This document shows positions 1 through 12,096 of a stretch of DNA of 64,000 nucleotides, piece by piece (position 1 is the first letter of the stretch; each line of letters begins with the position of its first letter). Under the pieces are notes generated by a model. That model was not told where the DNA came from and did no database searches. It was given only the letters and a program-made list of their open reading frames with translations. Origin of the DNA: Calliopum simillimum (Eukaryota > Arthropoda > Insecta > Diptera > Lauxaniidae); contig OX638369.1 in NCBI GenBank assembly GCA_951812925.1, forward strand, positions 27,757,392 to 27,821,391, read 5' to 3'. A program made the position numbers and the translations under genes.

Positions 1-2
1 AC

Positions 3-1004
3 GATTATTGCCTTTATACAAAATATTCTACCCATAGCACTATTTTTGTAGTAATATACGTAGATGATTTGCTGATAGCTGGAAACAATGATCCAGAAAT
101 TAAAAATTTGAAAAAACAGCTATCATCCGTACTAGAGGTAACTGACTGTGGAGAACTAAAATACTATCTTGGTATCAAAGTTGAATATGATCGAGAAAAA
201 GGAGTTATGAAACTTTCACAGGAAGCTAACATAAACAAAACTTTGGAAAAATTTGGACTTTTGGAATGTAATGAAGTAAAATCTCCAATGGAAAAAGGAC
301 TTCAATTTGCTTCTGAATCACACCAAGTTACAAGCAATCCATATCGTGAATTATTAGGTAGTCTAATGTACCTGATGTTGTGCGTAAGGCCCGATATATG
401 TTACGCTGTTGGTTATATGGGCAGATATCAACAAAACCCTGGAGATGCCCATTGGAAAACATTAAAGAGAATTTTAAGATATATAAAAGGCACTAAAACT
501 TTAAAGCTAGTTTACAATCGAAAAGAAGACTGTGAGGTAGTTGCTGGCTATGCAGATGCTGACTGGGGTTCGAGCTTGAAAGATAGAAAGTCTACAAGTG
601 GATACGTTTTTTATGTTTTTGGTTGCCCTATATCATGGACAAGCAAAAAACAAACATGCGTAGCTACTTCTTCCAGTGAAGCTGAGTATGTTGCTCTTAG
701 CCAGGCTGCATCCGAAGGTATTTGGATACGAGGCATACTTGAAGACTTAAAAATTACTGGCGGAAAAGATTCAGTTACTATATATGAAGACAACATGGGT
801 TGCATAGCAATGGCGAAAAATATAGAGTCCAAACGATCGAAACATATAGATATTAAATATCATTTTCTGAGGGATCTCATAATGAAAGGACAACTGAAGA
901 TTGAGTATATATCAACGAAAAACCAAATTGCTGACATATTTACAAAATCATTGGATACAACAAGTTTTTTGGCAATAAGAGACTATTTAAAGATGTCTTA
1001 TTGA
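3..1004 (+). CDS. Copia-type retrotransposon Pol, C-terminal part (RT end and RNase H), partial at window edge
   Basis: The frame is open from base 3, so the start lies outside the window. The first residues contain the reverse-transcriptase catalytic box YVDDLLIAG (about 57-83), followed by the copia-type palm/thumb (LKYYLGIKVEYD, SPMEKG, NPYRELLGSLMYL). RNase H follows, with catalytic acidic positions in YADADWG, SSSEAEY and YEDNMG, and the late copia block RSKHIDIKYHFLRD. The frame ends at a normal TGA just before a purine tract and an LTR-like start, as in Ty1/copia elements where RNase H is last. No stop or frameshift interrupts this part, so the copy may be fairly young. Copia identity is firm; the lineage within copia was not determined. 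Confidence 0.95.
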   Translation, partial: DYCLYTKYSTHSTIFVVIYVDDLLIAGNNDPEIKNLKKQLSSVLEVTDCGELKYYLGIKVEYDREKGVMKLSQEANINKTLEKFGLLECNEVKSPMEKGLQFASESHQVTSNPYRELLGSLMYLMLCVRPDICYAVGYMGRYQQNPGDAHWKTLKRILRYIKGTKTLKLVYNRKEDCEVVAGYADADWGSSLKDRKSTSGYVFYVFGCPISWTSKKQTCVATSSSEAEYVALSQAASEGIWIRGILEDLKITGGKDSVTIYEDNMGCIAMAKNIESKRSKHIDIKYHFLRDLIMKGQLKIEYISTKNQIADIFTKSLDTTSFLAIRDYLKMSY

Positions 1005-1210
1005 GAGGGGGTGTTGAACTTCCAATTTAAAAAGTACTTGCTGTTCTTTCAATTATGTATTCGTTGATTTTTTATTTAAGAAATATTCAATTTTTCTTGT
1101 TAAAATTTTCACTCGTATTGTAGCAAGCAATATAACAATTCGTACAATTTATAATTTAATAAATCATTTAAAATAAATATATTATAAATACATTAATTAC
1201 AAGACAAACA
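1003..1210 (+). repeat. Copia-type polypurine tract and 3' LTR (right end approximate)
   Basis: The purine run GAGAGGGGG (1003-1011) overlaps the pol stop and is immediately followed by TGTTGAACTTCC, a typical LTR start. AATAAA-like signals occur near 1160-1185. I place the right end tentatively at the ACA at 1210 (TGT...ACA termini). No 5' LTR is in the window to compare with, so the right border is not proven. Confidence 0.6.
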
Positions 1211-1394
1211 CTATAAGCCAAATACATTTTTAGAAAGATCATACGATTAGTTAATAGTATTCCATAATAAAATTTCCTCTAAGGCGTTATAGTGGCCAAA
1301 GAAGTTTTTGTTAGAAAATAAGTTTTTTTCCCTATAACTCCTCAGGGCTACATTTAAGATCCCTCCACAGGTGAAATTTTTTGTACGTCTAGAC

Positions 1395-1510
1395 TCTAGA
1401 CCATAGACCATGGTCTAGAAAAAATTTCTAGAGATTATTGACTATTCAAAATTTTGAAACCTGAAAAGCAGTCTTGGTCTTGACGATTATCGCGTGCAAG
1501 ACCAAGACTG
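1395..1510. repeat. Two adjacent hairpins made of AGACC motifs
   Basis: A 10-bp perfect inverted repeat TCTAGACCAT / ATGGTCTAGA (1395-1404 and 1410-1419, 5-nt loop) is followed by a 14-bp perfect inverted repeat CAGTCTTGGTCTTG / CAAGACCAAGACTG (1469-1482 and 1497-1510, 14-nt loop). More AGACCAAGA copies follow to about 1562. The motif resembles the 7-bp satellite unit at 45 kb. Confidence 0.7.
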
Positions 1511-1599
1511 CTATGGTCTCGAAAAATTACAAAGACCAAGAACAAGACTCAAGACCAAGACTAATTTTGCTCATCACTAAACATTACTTATCCATCCAA

Positions 1600-1870
1600 T
1601 GTTTTTGGTCATGTCGGCTTTTACATGTGTACTAAATATCATTAATCTGTGTCAAATTGTTTCCGAGATATGAAAAATATTGTTTTTGTTTGCGTGGCGC
1701 CTCCCATTTTGTCCAGAGTGTGGTATTTCTGCCAATGGTTTTTATAAATTTGTTAAATTTCAATCACAACAGTCAAAAGACGTTTTATAGAAATGATGCA
1801 TTATTTTATGAGAGGCGTGGCACCACATATTTTTCGAGCCTATTACTTACTTGGCATTTATAAAATTCCA
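1600..1870. repeat. Degenerate dispersed repeat (GCGTGGC...CCCATTTTG type), about two units
   Basis: Two divergent units carry a 'GCGTGGC(G/A)CC...CCCATTTTG' core, a 'GTGTACTAAATATCATTAATCTG' -like line and a 'TTTCCGAGATATG' -like line. The same pattern appears at 59400-59850 (GCGTGGCATCGCC, CACCAAGTCTCAT, AAGGAGATATG). No coding potential is evident. Origin unknown. Confidence 0.4.
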
Positions 1871-3527
1871 TCAAATTCAGTGGAAGCTTCCAAGTTCACG
1901 GTTAGCACCCCAATAAAATCTCAGTTCTACAAAATAGATACATTTATTAAGTATTGAGGTTCACTCTAACGAAGGACTTTTGATTTGATATAGGGCACAA
2001 AAAAAATATCATATAGGATTGGTCAATATAAACGCAATCAAAGGAAATGAAATTGACATTTAGCGCAAATATAACGACTTTTCGCATGCCATGGTGCTTT
2101 TGTGTGAACAAAGACCATTGGAATGATAATGGTTATTGGTTATAGTTTCCGTAAACATAGACATTTGCACATATGGACACATAGATACACATACACTCAC
2201 AATTACATATATCAATTCAACCAAAGTCAGAACATTGACGCGTTGCTGCTGGTATAGTCACCAGTAAATTCTGTTGTCGAAGCGAAATTTTATGACTGCA
2301 ATGTTGCACCCATTTTTTCATATTGTGAAAAGGGGGGAGGAGAGAGTTAAAACGCTCCTTTGTGTAGAAAATCTGTGCTATTGGCTTAGTTGTTATTATC
2401 ACAAAGTTCTAAGGGTGTTAGATTCATAGATAAAGTAGTAAAAAATAAGCACATCATCCAAGTTGACAAGACAAATGTTTGCAAAATGAATTATTTTTTA
2501 TATGTTTACTTACTTGACATGACTTTAGAAAGTTTTTTCTACATGATGCATTGTGAAAATCTTTATCCTGAAATGATTTATGAAAGAATCAAGTACAAAA
2601 AAGAGTTAGAAAAACTTTCAGAGGTAGTAATCTTCACGTAATGTCTTTAACTTCTATACACGACTATTGACATTCTTGGAGTACATTCTTCAATGAAATT
2701 TTTCTAGTGTGCTTTGCTCTATTACGTCCTCTACTGTCTTGTAGACTCGACTGCAGAGCTTGATGAAAAACTTTGTTGCGCGTTCTCTGGAGCATGCACT
2801 CTAGCCGTTTTATTCACAGGACCGTCTGGCCAGAAATTCGGTTTCGAGAAAATTTAAAAATACGTGTCCGGTTAAAACGATAAAAATAACCAAATAAAAA
2901 AGTTTCAGCGCGATCGGCAAAAGTTGACTCAAAAGTTGGGACGTTTTTATGTGCAATCTGTTATATATATATGAGTGTCGAGACTTTAATCAGTAGAATT
3001 AAGTTTTTCACCAGAATTTTTTACAACTTTAATTATTGCATGCGCATTAAAATGATAGAAAAAAAAAAAGTTTTTCCACGCATGCATGTATTGTTTGCAG
3101 TTCCTTATATGCAAAATATTATGAAAGTAAAACTTCACGATTTCGCCATGACTTGTGGTGCGCTTACTACCCTTGTTGCGGGAAATTAAGTTTATATAAA
3201 AAATGTTGCTATTCATATGCTCATTTCCATGTTTATTTACAAAATTGTGTGACCACAATTAATGCTCATGTTGCTTGAGCACCATATATCCTGCAACACG
3301 TGCAATGCCTTTGCATGTCGTCACAACACAAATGTCATCATATCCTCATCATACCCCATATATCCTGGTTTGTTATTTCTCATATGATTGCTGTGATTGC
3401 ATGCGAGCATATTAAAATCGCAAGGAAGGAAGACGGTTTCAAACATAGACATGTCCTTAAATATTTGTAATTTTATTAAACTAAGTAAGTGTTTCTAAAC
3501 TTGTTAAAAATTTTGGCTTTTATATTA

Positions 3528-4691
3528 CGTTGGCTGCTAGATATATTTCTGGCCTAGGCAACACTAAGTGTTGCTAGGTGCAATCTGACATTGCCATTGG
3601 AAAGCTTGACATTTTTTAGCATAAACGTACTCAGAACGTTTTAACGTACGACCATCATTTGTGTTGTTTACAGTGACTTGAAAAAATCAATTTGGCAAAA
3701 AATGGAATTAACTCGTAAACATTTTTTATCACGACAAGAGTGCATCAATGAACTTAAATCTTTGTATGGCGATGAAGCACTATCCTATAGAACTGTGAAA
3801 AACTGGTTTTATGAATTCAATCGTGGCCGACGCTCGCTCAAAGACGAATTCCGTGAAGGTCGTCCAAAAACGGCCGTTGTGCCTGAGAACATTGATGCCG
3901 TGCGTGAACTGATAATGTAAGATCATCATGTGATACACCGTGAGATAGAAGCATTTTTGGGCATTAGTTCCACTCCAATACATTCGATATTGCATGAACA
4001 CCTGGCCGTAAAAATGGTTTTTTCTCGTTGGATCCCGCACAATTTGACAATCGCTCAAAAAAAGGCTCGTGCCGATTGGTGCAAAGAAATGTTGAAAAAA
4101 TACAATCGCGGTGCTTCAAAAGACGTTTATAAGATTGTCACAGGTGACGAATCATGGATCTATGCGTATGAGTCCGAAACAAAACAGCAGTCGACCGTGT
4201 GGGTCTTCGAACACGAGCCAAATCCAACGAAAGTTGTTCATGGGAAAAGCACTTCGAATCAAATGGTCGCCTGTTTCTTCGGCAAAACTGGTCATGTGGC
4301 GACTGTTCCGCTTGAACTACGTAGGACGGTCAGTTCTGGGTAGTACACCATAATTTGTTGGCCTGAAGTCTTCGGAGAAATTCGAAAAACGAACAAGAGA
4401 AGACGAATCATTGTTCACCATGACAATGTGATTTCTCACACATCGGCTCAAACTAGCGCCTTTTTGACCGGCCAAAACGTCGAATTGATGGGTCATCCGC
4501 CGTACAGCCCTGACTTGGCACCCAATGACTTCTTTCTATTCCCGAACATCAAGAAAAAAATGCGTGGTTAATGATTTTCGTCGCCAGAAGATGCTGCTGA
4601 AGCGTTCAAAAACCATGTTTTGGAGGGTCTCAATCGGAGTTGGAAAAGTGCTTCGAAAATTGGTTTGAGCGCATGCAAAAGTGTATAAATC
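3528..4691 (+). mobile_element. Mariner copy A, left inverted end present, right end missing
   Basis: The left end (TA at 3526-3527, then inverted repeat to 3556) matches both ends of copy B at 13047-13077 and 14142-14172. The copy contains a broken transposase. It ends abruptly at about 4691, where it departs from copy B after GTGTATAAATCA, so the right inverted repeat is lost. Confidence 0.85.
3702..4690 (+). pseudogene. Mariner transposase (DD34D), copy A, inactivated
   Basis: The start ATGGAATTAACTCG equals that of copy B. Helix-turn-helix region: YGDEALSYRTVKNWFYEFN. Catalytic acidic positions are all visible: TGDESW (about 4144), HHDN (about 4420) and YSPDLAPND (about 4500), with 34 residues between the second and third Asp, the mariner hallmark. 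In-frame stops occur at 3918 (where copy B has Gln), at 4341 (TAG in place of a Trp codon) and at 4569-4574. A frame change follows near 4627, and about 33 bp near the N-terminus are absent relative to copy B. The transposase cuts and pastes DNA at TA sites in intact relatives; this copy cannot. Confidence 0.9.
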
Positions 4692-6964
4692 AAGTATTCA
4701 TTTGTATTTCATAGAGCATTGTGTCTACTTTAACTTATCTGCTAAAGTATTGTATAACTCAAAAAGTACTTTAGTCCCATTTCTGAAATTTAAAGCAGTG
4801 TTAGCCAATTTAGCAGCAAACTCACTAGTCAAACTTTCGATGGAACTTCTTTGGACCAATTTTTTAATTTTAATTTCTGTCTGTAACTGGCTTTTTCGGT
4901 TTTCTCAGAATAAAGCTTTTGATTTCTCCGTAAAGTTAGATTCCTGTATTTGCATGTTATTGCAGTTTCTTTAAACAATTATCTCTAATTGCGCTAACTT
5001 TTTTAGCACTTTTTTATAGTTTTCATAAGAAGGTGAAATACTTAATTATTTACTTTCGTTTTCCCATTGTAGTCTTTCCAAAGTTTCTTTCTACTTATCG
5101 TCTATAATGACGTGTTCAAATTTACTGTAATTTTTATTATGAAAATTTTAAGTTTTCTTTTTTACAAAAAATCGAAACTTAAGATATTGATAAAACCAAA
5201 ACAACTTGTCAACAGATACTATGGAGCACATGTCAACTTTAAAAGAAAACAAAAAATAAAAAAGGCATATTGCTTATTAATGCTAATTTTAAATGCATTT
5301 TGTTGATTTTCAAAATTTTTTATTTTGTTTTTCATGGTAATTCTGACATGGTAAACAATGGAAGTTAAAAACCACAAAATTTGAATATCATTTATATTTA
5401 GCCCTTTTAAGAAATCATTTAAAAGCTTAGTTGCTTAAGATCGTTTTATTTATTTACATATGCAAATTTATATGCGTTTCTTTAAAATGCGCTATTCAAC
5501 ATTTCATTTCATATTTTCTTTGAATAATTTTCTCGAAGACACACATATGTATGTTGCATGTAGATTGAAATCTTAATTATGCTCATGTTGTAGACAAATT
5601 CGGTGAACATGGATTGTATGGATGAAATTTGGAAAAAAAATTTCACTGCTTTTATCTCTACGCTGCATCTGGTGTGTGGACGAACGACTGGCTGTTGTTG
5701 TTGCTGCTGGTGCCATGATTATTTATGTTGCAAGTTAAGTGGCTAAATGCTGGTTTAATTAACACTTCTTAGTCACATCACGTGCGACTAACTGACTGGC
5801 TGACTGGAACTGCCTGGTTGGTCTATAAATGAAATGTTTTGAATGCCATATTCAATGTGCCATTTGATTGTTCATTAGCGAAGGCTGATGATTTTGAATT
5901 CGTGGAGTTTAAGTTGAACATGATTGGTAACGATTGGTGCAATGATGGAGAATGTTTATTTTAATTAAAAGCATAGATTTAAGAATGAGTTTTATAGTAT
6001 CAGACGGAGAAATAAAAGTTATCTTAAGCTGGTGATAATTTAATAATTGAATATAAAAACGTTAGATATAAAGTTTGAACTTTTGTTGTAATAAAGACTT
6101 CCTCGAATATATACATATATATATGGTAGATTTTCAAAAGCAACATTAGCTTCCAAAGCTTCTTACACAAATTATAAACAATTTAATTTAATGTATTTAT
6201 TTAAACATTCAAAAAACTAAAAACAAAACACATAGCTCTATGTACGTCAAAGATCATTATCTGATGTTGTAAAATTTATGAGCTGCTTGAAAGTTGCTTC
6301 TTTTTACCACAATTTCTTCAGAAAATAAATTTAATGCTACCAATTGAAAGAAAAAAAAAAAAAAAAAAAAAATAACCAACAATAACAAATATAACGCCAA
6401 AATACTTTTAAATCTTGTTAAAATTAAAAAAAAAAAAAAAAAAAATTAAGAAAAAAAGGTGAAAAAAAGAAGTCTTGCAGCGTTTTTTATAGGTCAGCAA
6501 TAACATAAAAAAGGCATCACTTACAATAACAACAGAAGATGCGTATGTATTTTATAGTTGCTTTTGCAGTAGTAAATTTAAATAAACATAAATGAAGAGA
6601 AAAAAAAAACAACGAAAAGAAAAAAAAATTATGTAAAGTAAAGAGTTCACCGGGCCTGAACCGCTAACGACTGGCGGCGTCCAGTGTTGACTCCTTCATT
6701 TGTTTATATGAATGAAAATAAAAAGAAGAAAAAAAGCCAGAAGAAATAATAAAAGCACTGCACATGATAGTGTAAAAGACGCAGCAACTTAAAAAAATGC
6801 TTGGTGTGCGAACATAACATGTGCCAGTATTTTGAGAAACTATCCAGAATATATCGATATGTACCATATATGATGCTTGAAAGACCAATAGTTTTATAAC
6901 TTCGTAAAAAGCTACAATACAAAAACCAATTTTGTTTGGGAACGGAAGCATACGTAGCGCACTA
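4692..6964. other. Gene-free AT-rich DNA with poly(A) tracts
   Basis: No gene recognised. A minus-strand stretch at about 4740-5060 reads like a degraded coding sequence with few stops (see findings). Long A tracts occur at 6351-6372 and 6427-6445. The rest looks like ordinary noncoding fly DNA, with TTG/CTG runs near 5690-5715. Confidence 0.5.
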
Positions 6965-8215
6965 ATCATATTTTGGGAATAGCAAATAGTAACAAACATT
7001 TATAATTGAAAATGGCTATATTGTTTTTCAAAATATTCCTCTTGATGATCAATACACTTTTGAATTCGTTCAAATCATTTGCCATAACAGTTTTCCCATT
7101 CCTCTTAAGACATCTGCAAAACATGGTTTTTGAACGCTTCAACTGCTTCCTCGGCGCTCGTAAATCGTTGACCACGCAGTTTCCTATGATGTTCGGGAAC
7201 AAGAAGAAGTCATTGGGTGCTAAATCAGGACTGCATGGAGGATAAGTCATCAATTCGATGTTTTCTGCTCAAAAATTGACCTGTTTCATGAGATGTGTGT
7301 GAGCTCGCATTGTCATGATTTAGAATGATTCGTCTTTCGGGGTTGGTTTTACGAATTTCTCTTAAGACTCCTGGCAAAAAAAAAGTCGTGTAGCACTCAA
7401 AATAGACCGTCTTACGTTGCTCAAGCGCAACAGTGGCCACATGACTCATTCGGCCGAAGAAACAGGCGACCATTTGCTTCGCTTTGCTTTTTCCACGAAC
7501 AACTTTTGTTGGATTTAGCTCGTCTTGGAATTCGCACACAGTGGATTGCTGTTTTTTTTTTCCGGCTCATATGCATATATTCATGATTCGTCACCTATCA
7601 TGATCTAAAACACGTAGATCGAATTTTTTAGGCTTTTCCTCACACCAAACGATGCGAGCTTTTTTTTGAGCGATTGATAAATTATGGGGTTTCCAACGAG
7701 AACAAATGTTTTTTACAACTAAGTGTTCATGCAAAATCAAATGTATTGGAGTAGAACTAATGTGCAAGAATGTTTCTATCCTACAATATACCACATGACG
7801 ATCTTTCATTATCAATTCATGCATCGATGTTTTGTGGCACAACAACCGATTTTGGAATATCTTCACAAAATTCGTCGGTGACCGAACTCTGACCACAATT
7901 AAATTCACTATACCAACCATATACTGTGGTTTTTGATGGTGCTTTATCGCCATACGAAGAACTGAGTTCATCGACACATTCTTATTGACATAATCCATGT
8001 CAAAAGTTGTGAAAAATAATCCAACGAAGACGTTTTCTTGAGATTTCCATTTTTTGGCCAAATTGATTTTCTTAACTCACTGGAAACAAAGCAAATAGCA
8101 CTTGCACATCAAAACGTTGTAAGTACGCTTATGCTAAAAAATGTCAAACTTTATTATGGTGTTGCCAGATTTTAGCTTTTGACATTAGTTTTACCAGTTC
8201 CCGAAATATAAGTTG
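6965..8215 (-). pseudogene. Mariner transposase relic, copy C (diverged relative of copies A and B)
   Basis: On the minus strand three frame-shifted pieces follow in order. The N-terminal part (8061-7591) has RHVVYCRIETFLHISSTP and SRWKPHNLSIAQKKAR. The middle (7600-7225) has a GDESW-type first catalytic motif, KQMVACFFGRM and NHDNASSHTS. The C-terminal part (7253-6966) has SPDLAPNDFFLFP. The three catalytic Asp are still readable but lie in different frames. Weak inverted ends can be aligned: ATATTTTGGGAATAGC near 6968 against ATATTTCGGGAACTGG on the minus strand near 8200. This copy is clearly older than A and B; coordinates of the ends are approximate. Confidence 0.8.
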
Positions 8216-8699
8216 TGCCCCTCGTAATAGCCTAAGCATATGCATAAGTTTCAAAATTTCGGCCATTCCAAGCCAAATTGGAATGAATACAGATCCACCC
8301 CAAACTTGGTATAAAATCTATGCTTCAAATTGGTTTACAAACCGTTTATGCTTGTTCGTATAAAATGTATCCACGTATAGTATTAACACAATTTAAACTA
8401 TTTTGGCTTAAATTTTATAGTATCACGATATAAAAATCTTTTATGCTTTTTTTGTATAAAATTTATATAGAAGTTCTTATAAAAGTATTTAAAACCATTT
8501 TATATATATAATTCATATTATGCCCATATACACTAAACTAAGTTATTACGCAGTATAAATTACATTATAAAAAGTATCATTTAACTTACAATAATAACAT
8601 ACATACTAGTTTTAAGAGAAACAAATTCCAGAACTTAATATGTAGATATTAAAGGCCAAAAGCAGAAAATTTTAAGTACTTCCCATCAAGAGTACCATT

Positions 8700-9290
8700 A
8701 GTTAAATTTTTTTGGGTTCATAAGACTTCCGTATTGTATTTTCTGGATGAAGGTACTTGGTGAGCTTTTTATCTTAAATTACACCAAGATATTTTATCTA
8801 ATTAATATAACCATTCCATTATGAACAGGGTCTTGACAGATTTCCTTTTTTTGGTGAATGGTAAACCCAGCTACTAAGTTAGTGCCGCTTGTAATCTAGA
8901 TGAGATTGTGTCTTCATATTTCCTCGAATAAGGATTGCAACATTGTCAGCATGTCCTTGCACTTCAAAATTGTTTAAATTCGAAAACCAAGACTTAACAC
9001 AATATTTTAATGTGATTTTCGAGCTGAAAGGGCTAAAGCCCATAGGCAAAAAATAGTGGCATTTCTTGCAAATTTTTCTTATATTTTGTCGCATTATTTT
9101 GGATGTTATTGTTTTTGCCTCGACAATGGCTTTAGTTATCCATAGTAATTTATTATAGACTAGAATATCTAATCTGAAGAAAATCGGGCCTTTAAGTATT
9201 AACAATAATGTAGCATCGATACTGAAGCCACATACAACATTTTGTTTACACAGCTCCTTTTTGCCACACCAATCCATACCTTTATGTTAC
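8700..9290 (-). pseudogene. Jockey/R1-type non-LTR reverse transcriptase relic
   Basis: Read on the minus strand, the sequence gives NNFEVQGHADNVAILIRGN (about 8990-8920), recognisable as the RT active-site region normally GYADDVAILIRG with the second Asp changed to Asn. About 130 bases on, a different frame gives FTKKRK and KYLGVI-stop-DKKLT (about 8800-8745), the block that usually follows the active site in Jockey and R1 clade LINEs. Upstream (9277-9000) an open frame of about 95 residues has no certain match. Frame changes and stops show it is dead. Confidence 0.6.
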
Positions 9291-10560
9291 GTGTTGTAGA
9301 GCGTGACTGCTTGCGGTACCTACAACTTCTGATGCCGATTTGTGTTTTTCCTGCCATTTAAAGGCAGCTTCCTCTGTTCTGTATTTTAATTTTTTGTGTA
9401 TTTTACATTTTTGGGTAGCGTGCAAATGAAAATGCATTTTCTCATCCATCTGTTTTTCCTTCTTTTTCGTTTGATTTTTCTTTTATTTATTTTATGTAGG
9501 TGAAAATGATGCGATTTGAAAAGTAAAAATCGTTGTAAAAATGTTGTGGTTTTCTTTTTATTGATTGAATGTTGAATGCAGTTGAATTCAACTACTTAAA
9601 AATTCTAAACTGCCTGAAGCGGAGTATTTGAACTTTGGCACAATTGTATATTGTTATTATTGTTGTTGTTGATATAGCGAGCCACTTTGTTTATTTAAGT
9701 TTTTTGTTTCTTTTGTGGGTGGTTTGGTGTATGTCAGTGTTTCTTTCCTTTGGGATGCATATTGTTTACATTTCATTGCAGTTTATAGTTTCAATAATTA
9801 ATTGAAATACACGAACAAATTAAATTTAAAAAAAAAAAAAATTAAAACAATATTGTTAACATACATACATTGGTTCTATAGAAACTTGATTTATAGACGA
9901 ATTTTTACATATTCTGATTATCAAAGTTTATAAAAGAGCTCATCTTCTCAGTTGAGATTTGATAAAAGAAGTATTAACTAAACAAATTTTACAAATGAAT
10001 ATTTAAGGTTTTGGTCAAGTGTTCGAAGGAGAATTCCTTGTCCGCAACTATGCGGGTAATTTTCCGAAAAATATATCCTTGAATGTCCCGGGGTTCAAAA
10101 CCATATTTAACGTTCAAATTTGATATTTTATTTGTTTAATACAGATACTTCATAATAGTTTCTTTGTATATTAAATACAAAAATAACTAAACATTTTTTA
10201 CTATGAAATTATAACATTAAGTGTCAAAAACTCATTCTCCTGCACTAAATTTGACCATATTACATTTTTCTCTTAAAAGAAAAAAACAAACGTGTGCGGG
10301 TGTTAGTGCGATTTTTTTTAGAAGTTTTGAAAAAAAAAAACACTAGTGTTTGACATTTTCCTGGAAGGTTTTTATGTTACGATACGTATTCTTTTATATT
10401 AAGATGTTTAAATCAATGTGCAATAAGAATTCCTACCGACCAGTTTCAAGTTTTTTAAGAGTTTTTTCTATTGTTATTATTATGATTTTTGCAACATTTT
10501 AGCATTCTCCTGAATCACATTTTCCTGTTAAGTTTACTCCAACAAGTGGAAAAAATAACT
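9291..10560. other. Gene-free stretch
   Basis: No coding or RNA gene recognised. It contains a TTG-rich run (9655-9675) and short A tracts at 9826-9844 and 10328-10340. It ends at the 5'-truncated LINE. Confidence 0.5.
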
Positions 10561-10573
10561 TCTGCTCATCTTT

Positions 10574-11997
10574 TTGCAATGTAACGAAATGGAGTCTCTC
10601 AGTGAAGGTTTATTTAATGCTTGTCTTAGCGCAAGCACATTTTTGGATGACTGGAAATTATGTTCAATTACTCCAATTTATAAATCTGGTAATCGAAGTG
10701 ACATTAATAACTACCGTGCAATTGTAAAACAAAGGACATTTGCTAAATTATTTGATCACATAATCAAAAATAAATTATTAGATTATATTAAAAGTGCGAT
10801 CTGTGATTGTCAGCATGGTTTTCTTCCGGGAAGATCTACATGTTCAAACCTAGCTCTAATCACTAACAACATCGTAAATGCAATGGAACAGCGTAACCAA
10901 TTAGATGTTATTTACACAGATTTTTCAAAAGCATTTGATAAAGTTGATCACGCTATTCTCTTGCTGAAGTTGAAACATTTTGGCCTATCTGATAGTCTCT
11001 TAAATTTTTTCAGAAGTTTTTTATCTGATCGCAAATTAGTAGTCAGAATCGGTTCAGTTGTTTCAGAAATTGTTGTAAAGGCTACTTCTGGAATACCTCA
11101 AGGGACTCATTGTGGTCCGCTGCTTTTTTTAATAATGATCAATGATCTGCCTCAATGTTTACAGTTCTGTAAATGCTTAATTTTTGCAGACGATGTTAAG
11201 CTATTTTTAAAAATTTCAGACATGGCCGATTGTTTGAAGCTTCAAAGCGACTTGGTGGCGTTTAAAAATTGGTGTTGTTGTAATAAGTTATCTTTAAATA
11301 TAGATAAATGTTGTATTGTTTCATATTCAAAATGTGCAGCACCATTTAATTTTGATTATTCAATAAATGATTTACAATTATGTAGAAACGTAAAGGTTAA
11401 GGAATAATTTTTGATTCCAAATTAACTTTTTCAAGCCATTTTGATTTAGTAATATCCAAATCTTATTCTATGATTGGTTTCATAAAAAGAAATACACAAA
11501 ATTTTAAAGACCCTCTAACCCTTAAGGCTCTTTATATTTCTTTAGTAAGAAGCCACTTAGATTATTGTTGTATTATTTGGAATCCGTATTATGGTGAACA
11601 TATAAATAGATTTGAAAAAGTTCAAAAAAACTTTACTAGATACGCTATTCGTAAAATGAATTGGCCTGGTAGTCTTCCACCTTATGATGCTAGACGTAAG
11701 TTACTTGGCTTACAATCGTTGAAAGATAGAAGAACATATTTTTCACTAATGTTTGTATTCAATGTACTCTCTGGAAAAATGAAGTGTACTGAAATAACAG
11801 GTTTCTTCGCTGTTTATAATCCACCTAGGAATTTGAGAAACAATCGTTTGTTTGTTGAAGATTTTCATAGATCAAATTATGCTCTCAATGAACCAATATC
11901 ACGATGTATTAAACTATCTAATAGCTTCTCTCCCTTGATTAACTTTAATTTAAGTGAACATAAATTTAAATTAAATCTTTTCATTTTATTTAACTAG
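10574..11997 (+). pseudogene. Non-LTR retrotransposon (LINE, CR1/Jockey group) reverse transcriptase, 5'-truncated and frameshifted
   Basis: The first frame (10574-11407) encodes the RT fingers and palm: DWKLCSITPIYKSGNRSD, the motif QHGFLPGRSTCSNLAL, catalytic DFSKAFDKVDH (about 10920), SGIPQGTHCGPLLF (about 11090) and the active site FADDVKLF (about 11184-11207). It stops at 11407, but the protein continues in another frame: GIIFDSKLTF, then an open frame from 11470 to 11997 with the thumb/C-terminal region (LVRSHLDYCCIIWNPY, LKDRR). One small indel near 11400 therefore broke the ORF. The endonuclease and ORF1 are missing, as in a 5'-truncated insertion. An intact relative would copy its RNA by target-primed reverse transcription. 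Confidence 0.9.
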
Positions 11998-12096
11998 GCT
12001 TAGTTATTTTAATTAACCACTGTAAATAGTCTGTAAAATCATATAATCCGTAGACTGAAAGAAATAAATAAAAAAATAAATGTGTTTCTCAAATCC
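11998..12096 (+). other. 3' UTR and A-rich tail of the LINE
   Basis: Noncoding sequence after the RT stop that ends in a run of AAATAAATAAAAAAATAAA. This is the expected 3' end of a target-primed insertion. No target-site duplication could be confirmed because the 5' border is unclear. Confidence 0.6.

Larger units (their letters stand above)
1211..3525. other. Intergenic or intronic DNA without recognisable genes
   Basis: AT-rich DNA with no ORF resembling a known family. It contains two hairpins built on AGACC/GGTCT (1395-1510) and a degenerate stretch with GCGTGGC...CCCATTTTG motifs at about 1600-1860, described separately. Confidence 0.5.

Noticed and set aside
4111..4353. Second 80-codon frame over mariner copy A
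   Set aside because: Out-of-frame shadow of the transposase. The real frame carries TGDESW and the catalytic blocks.
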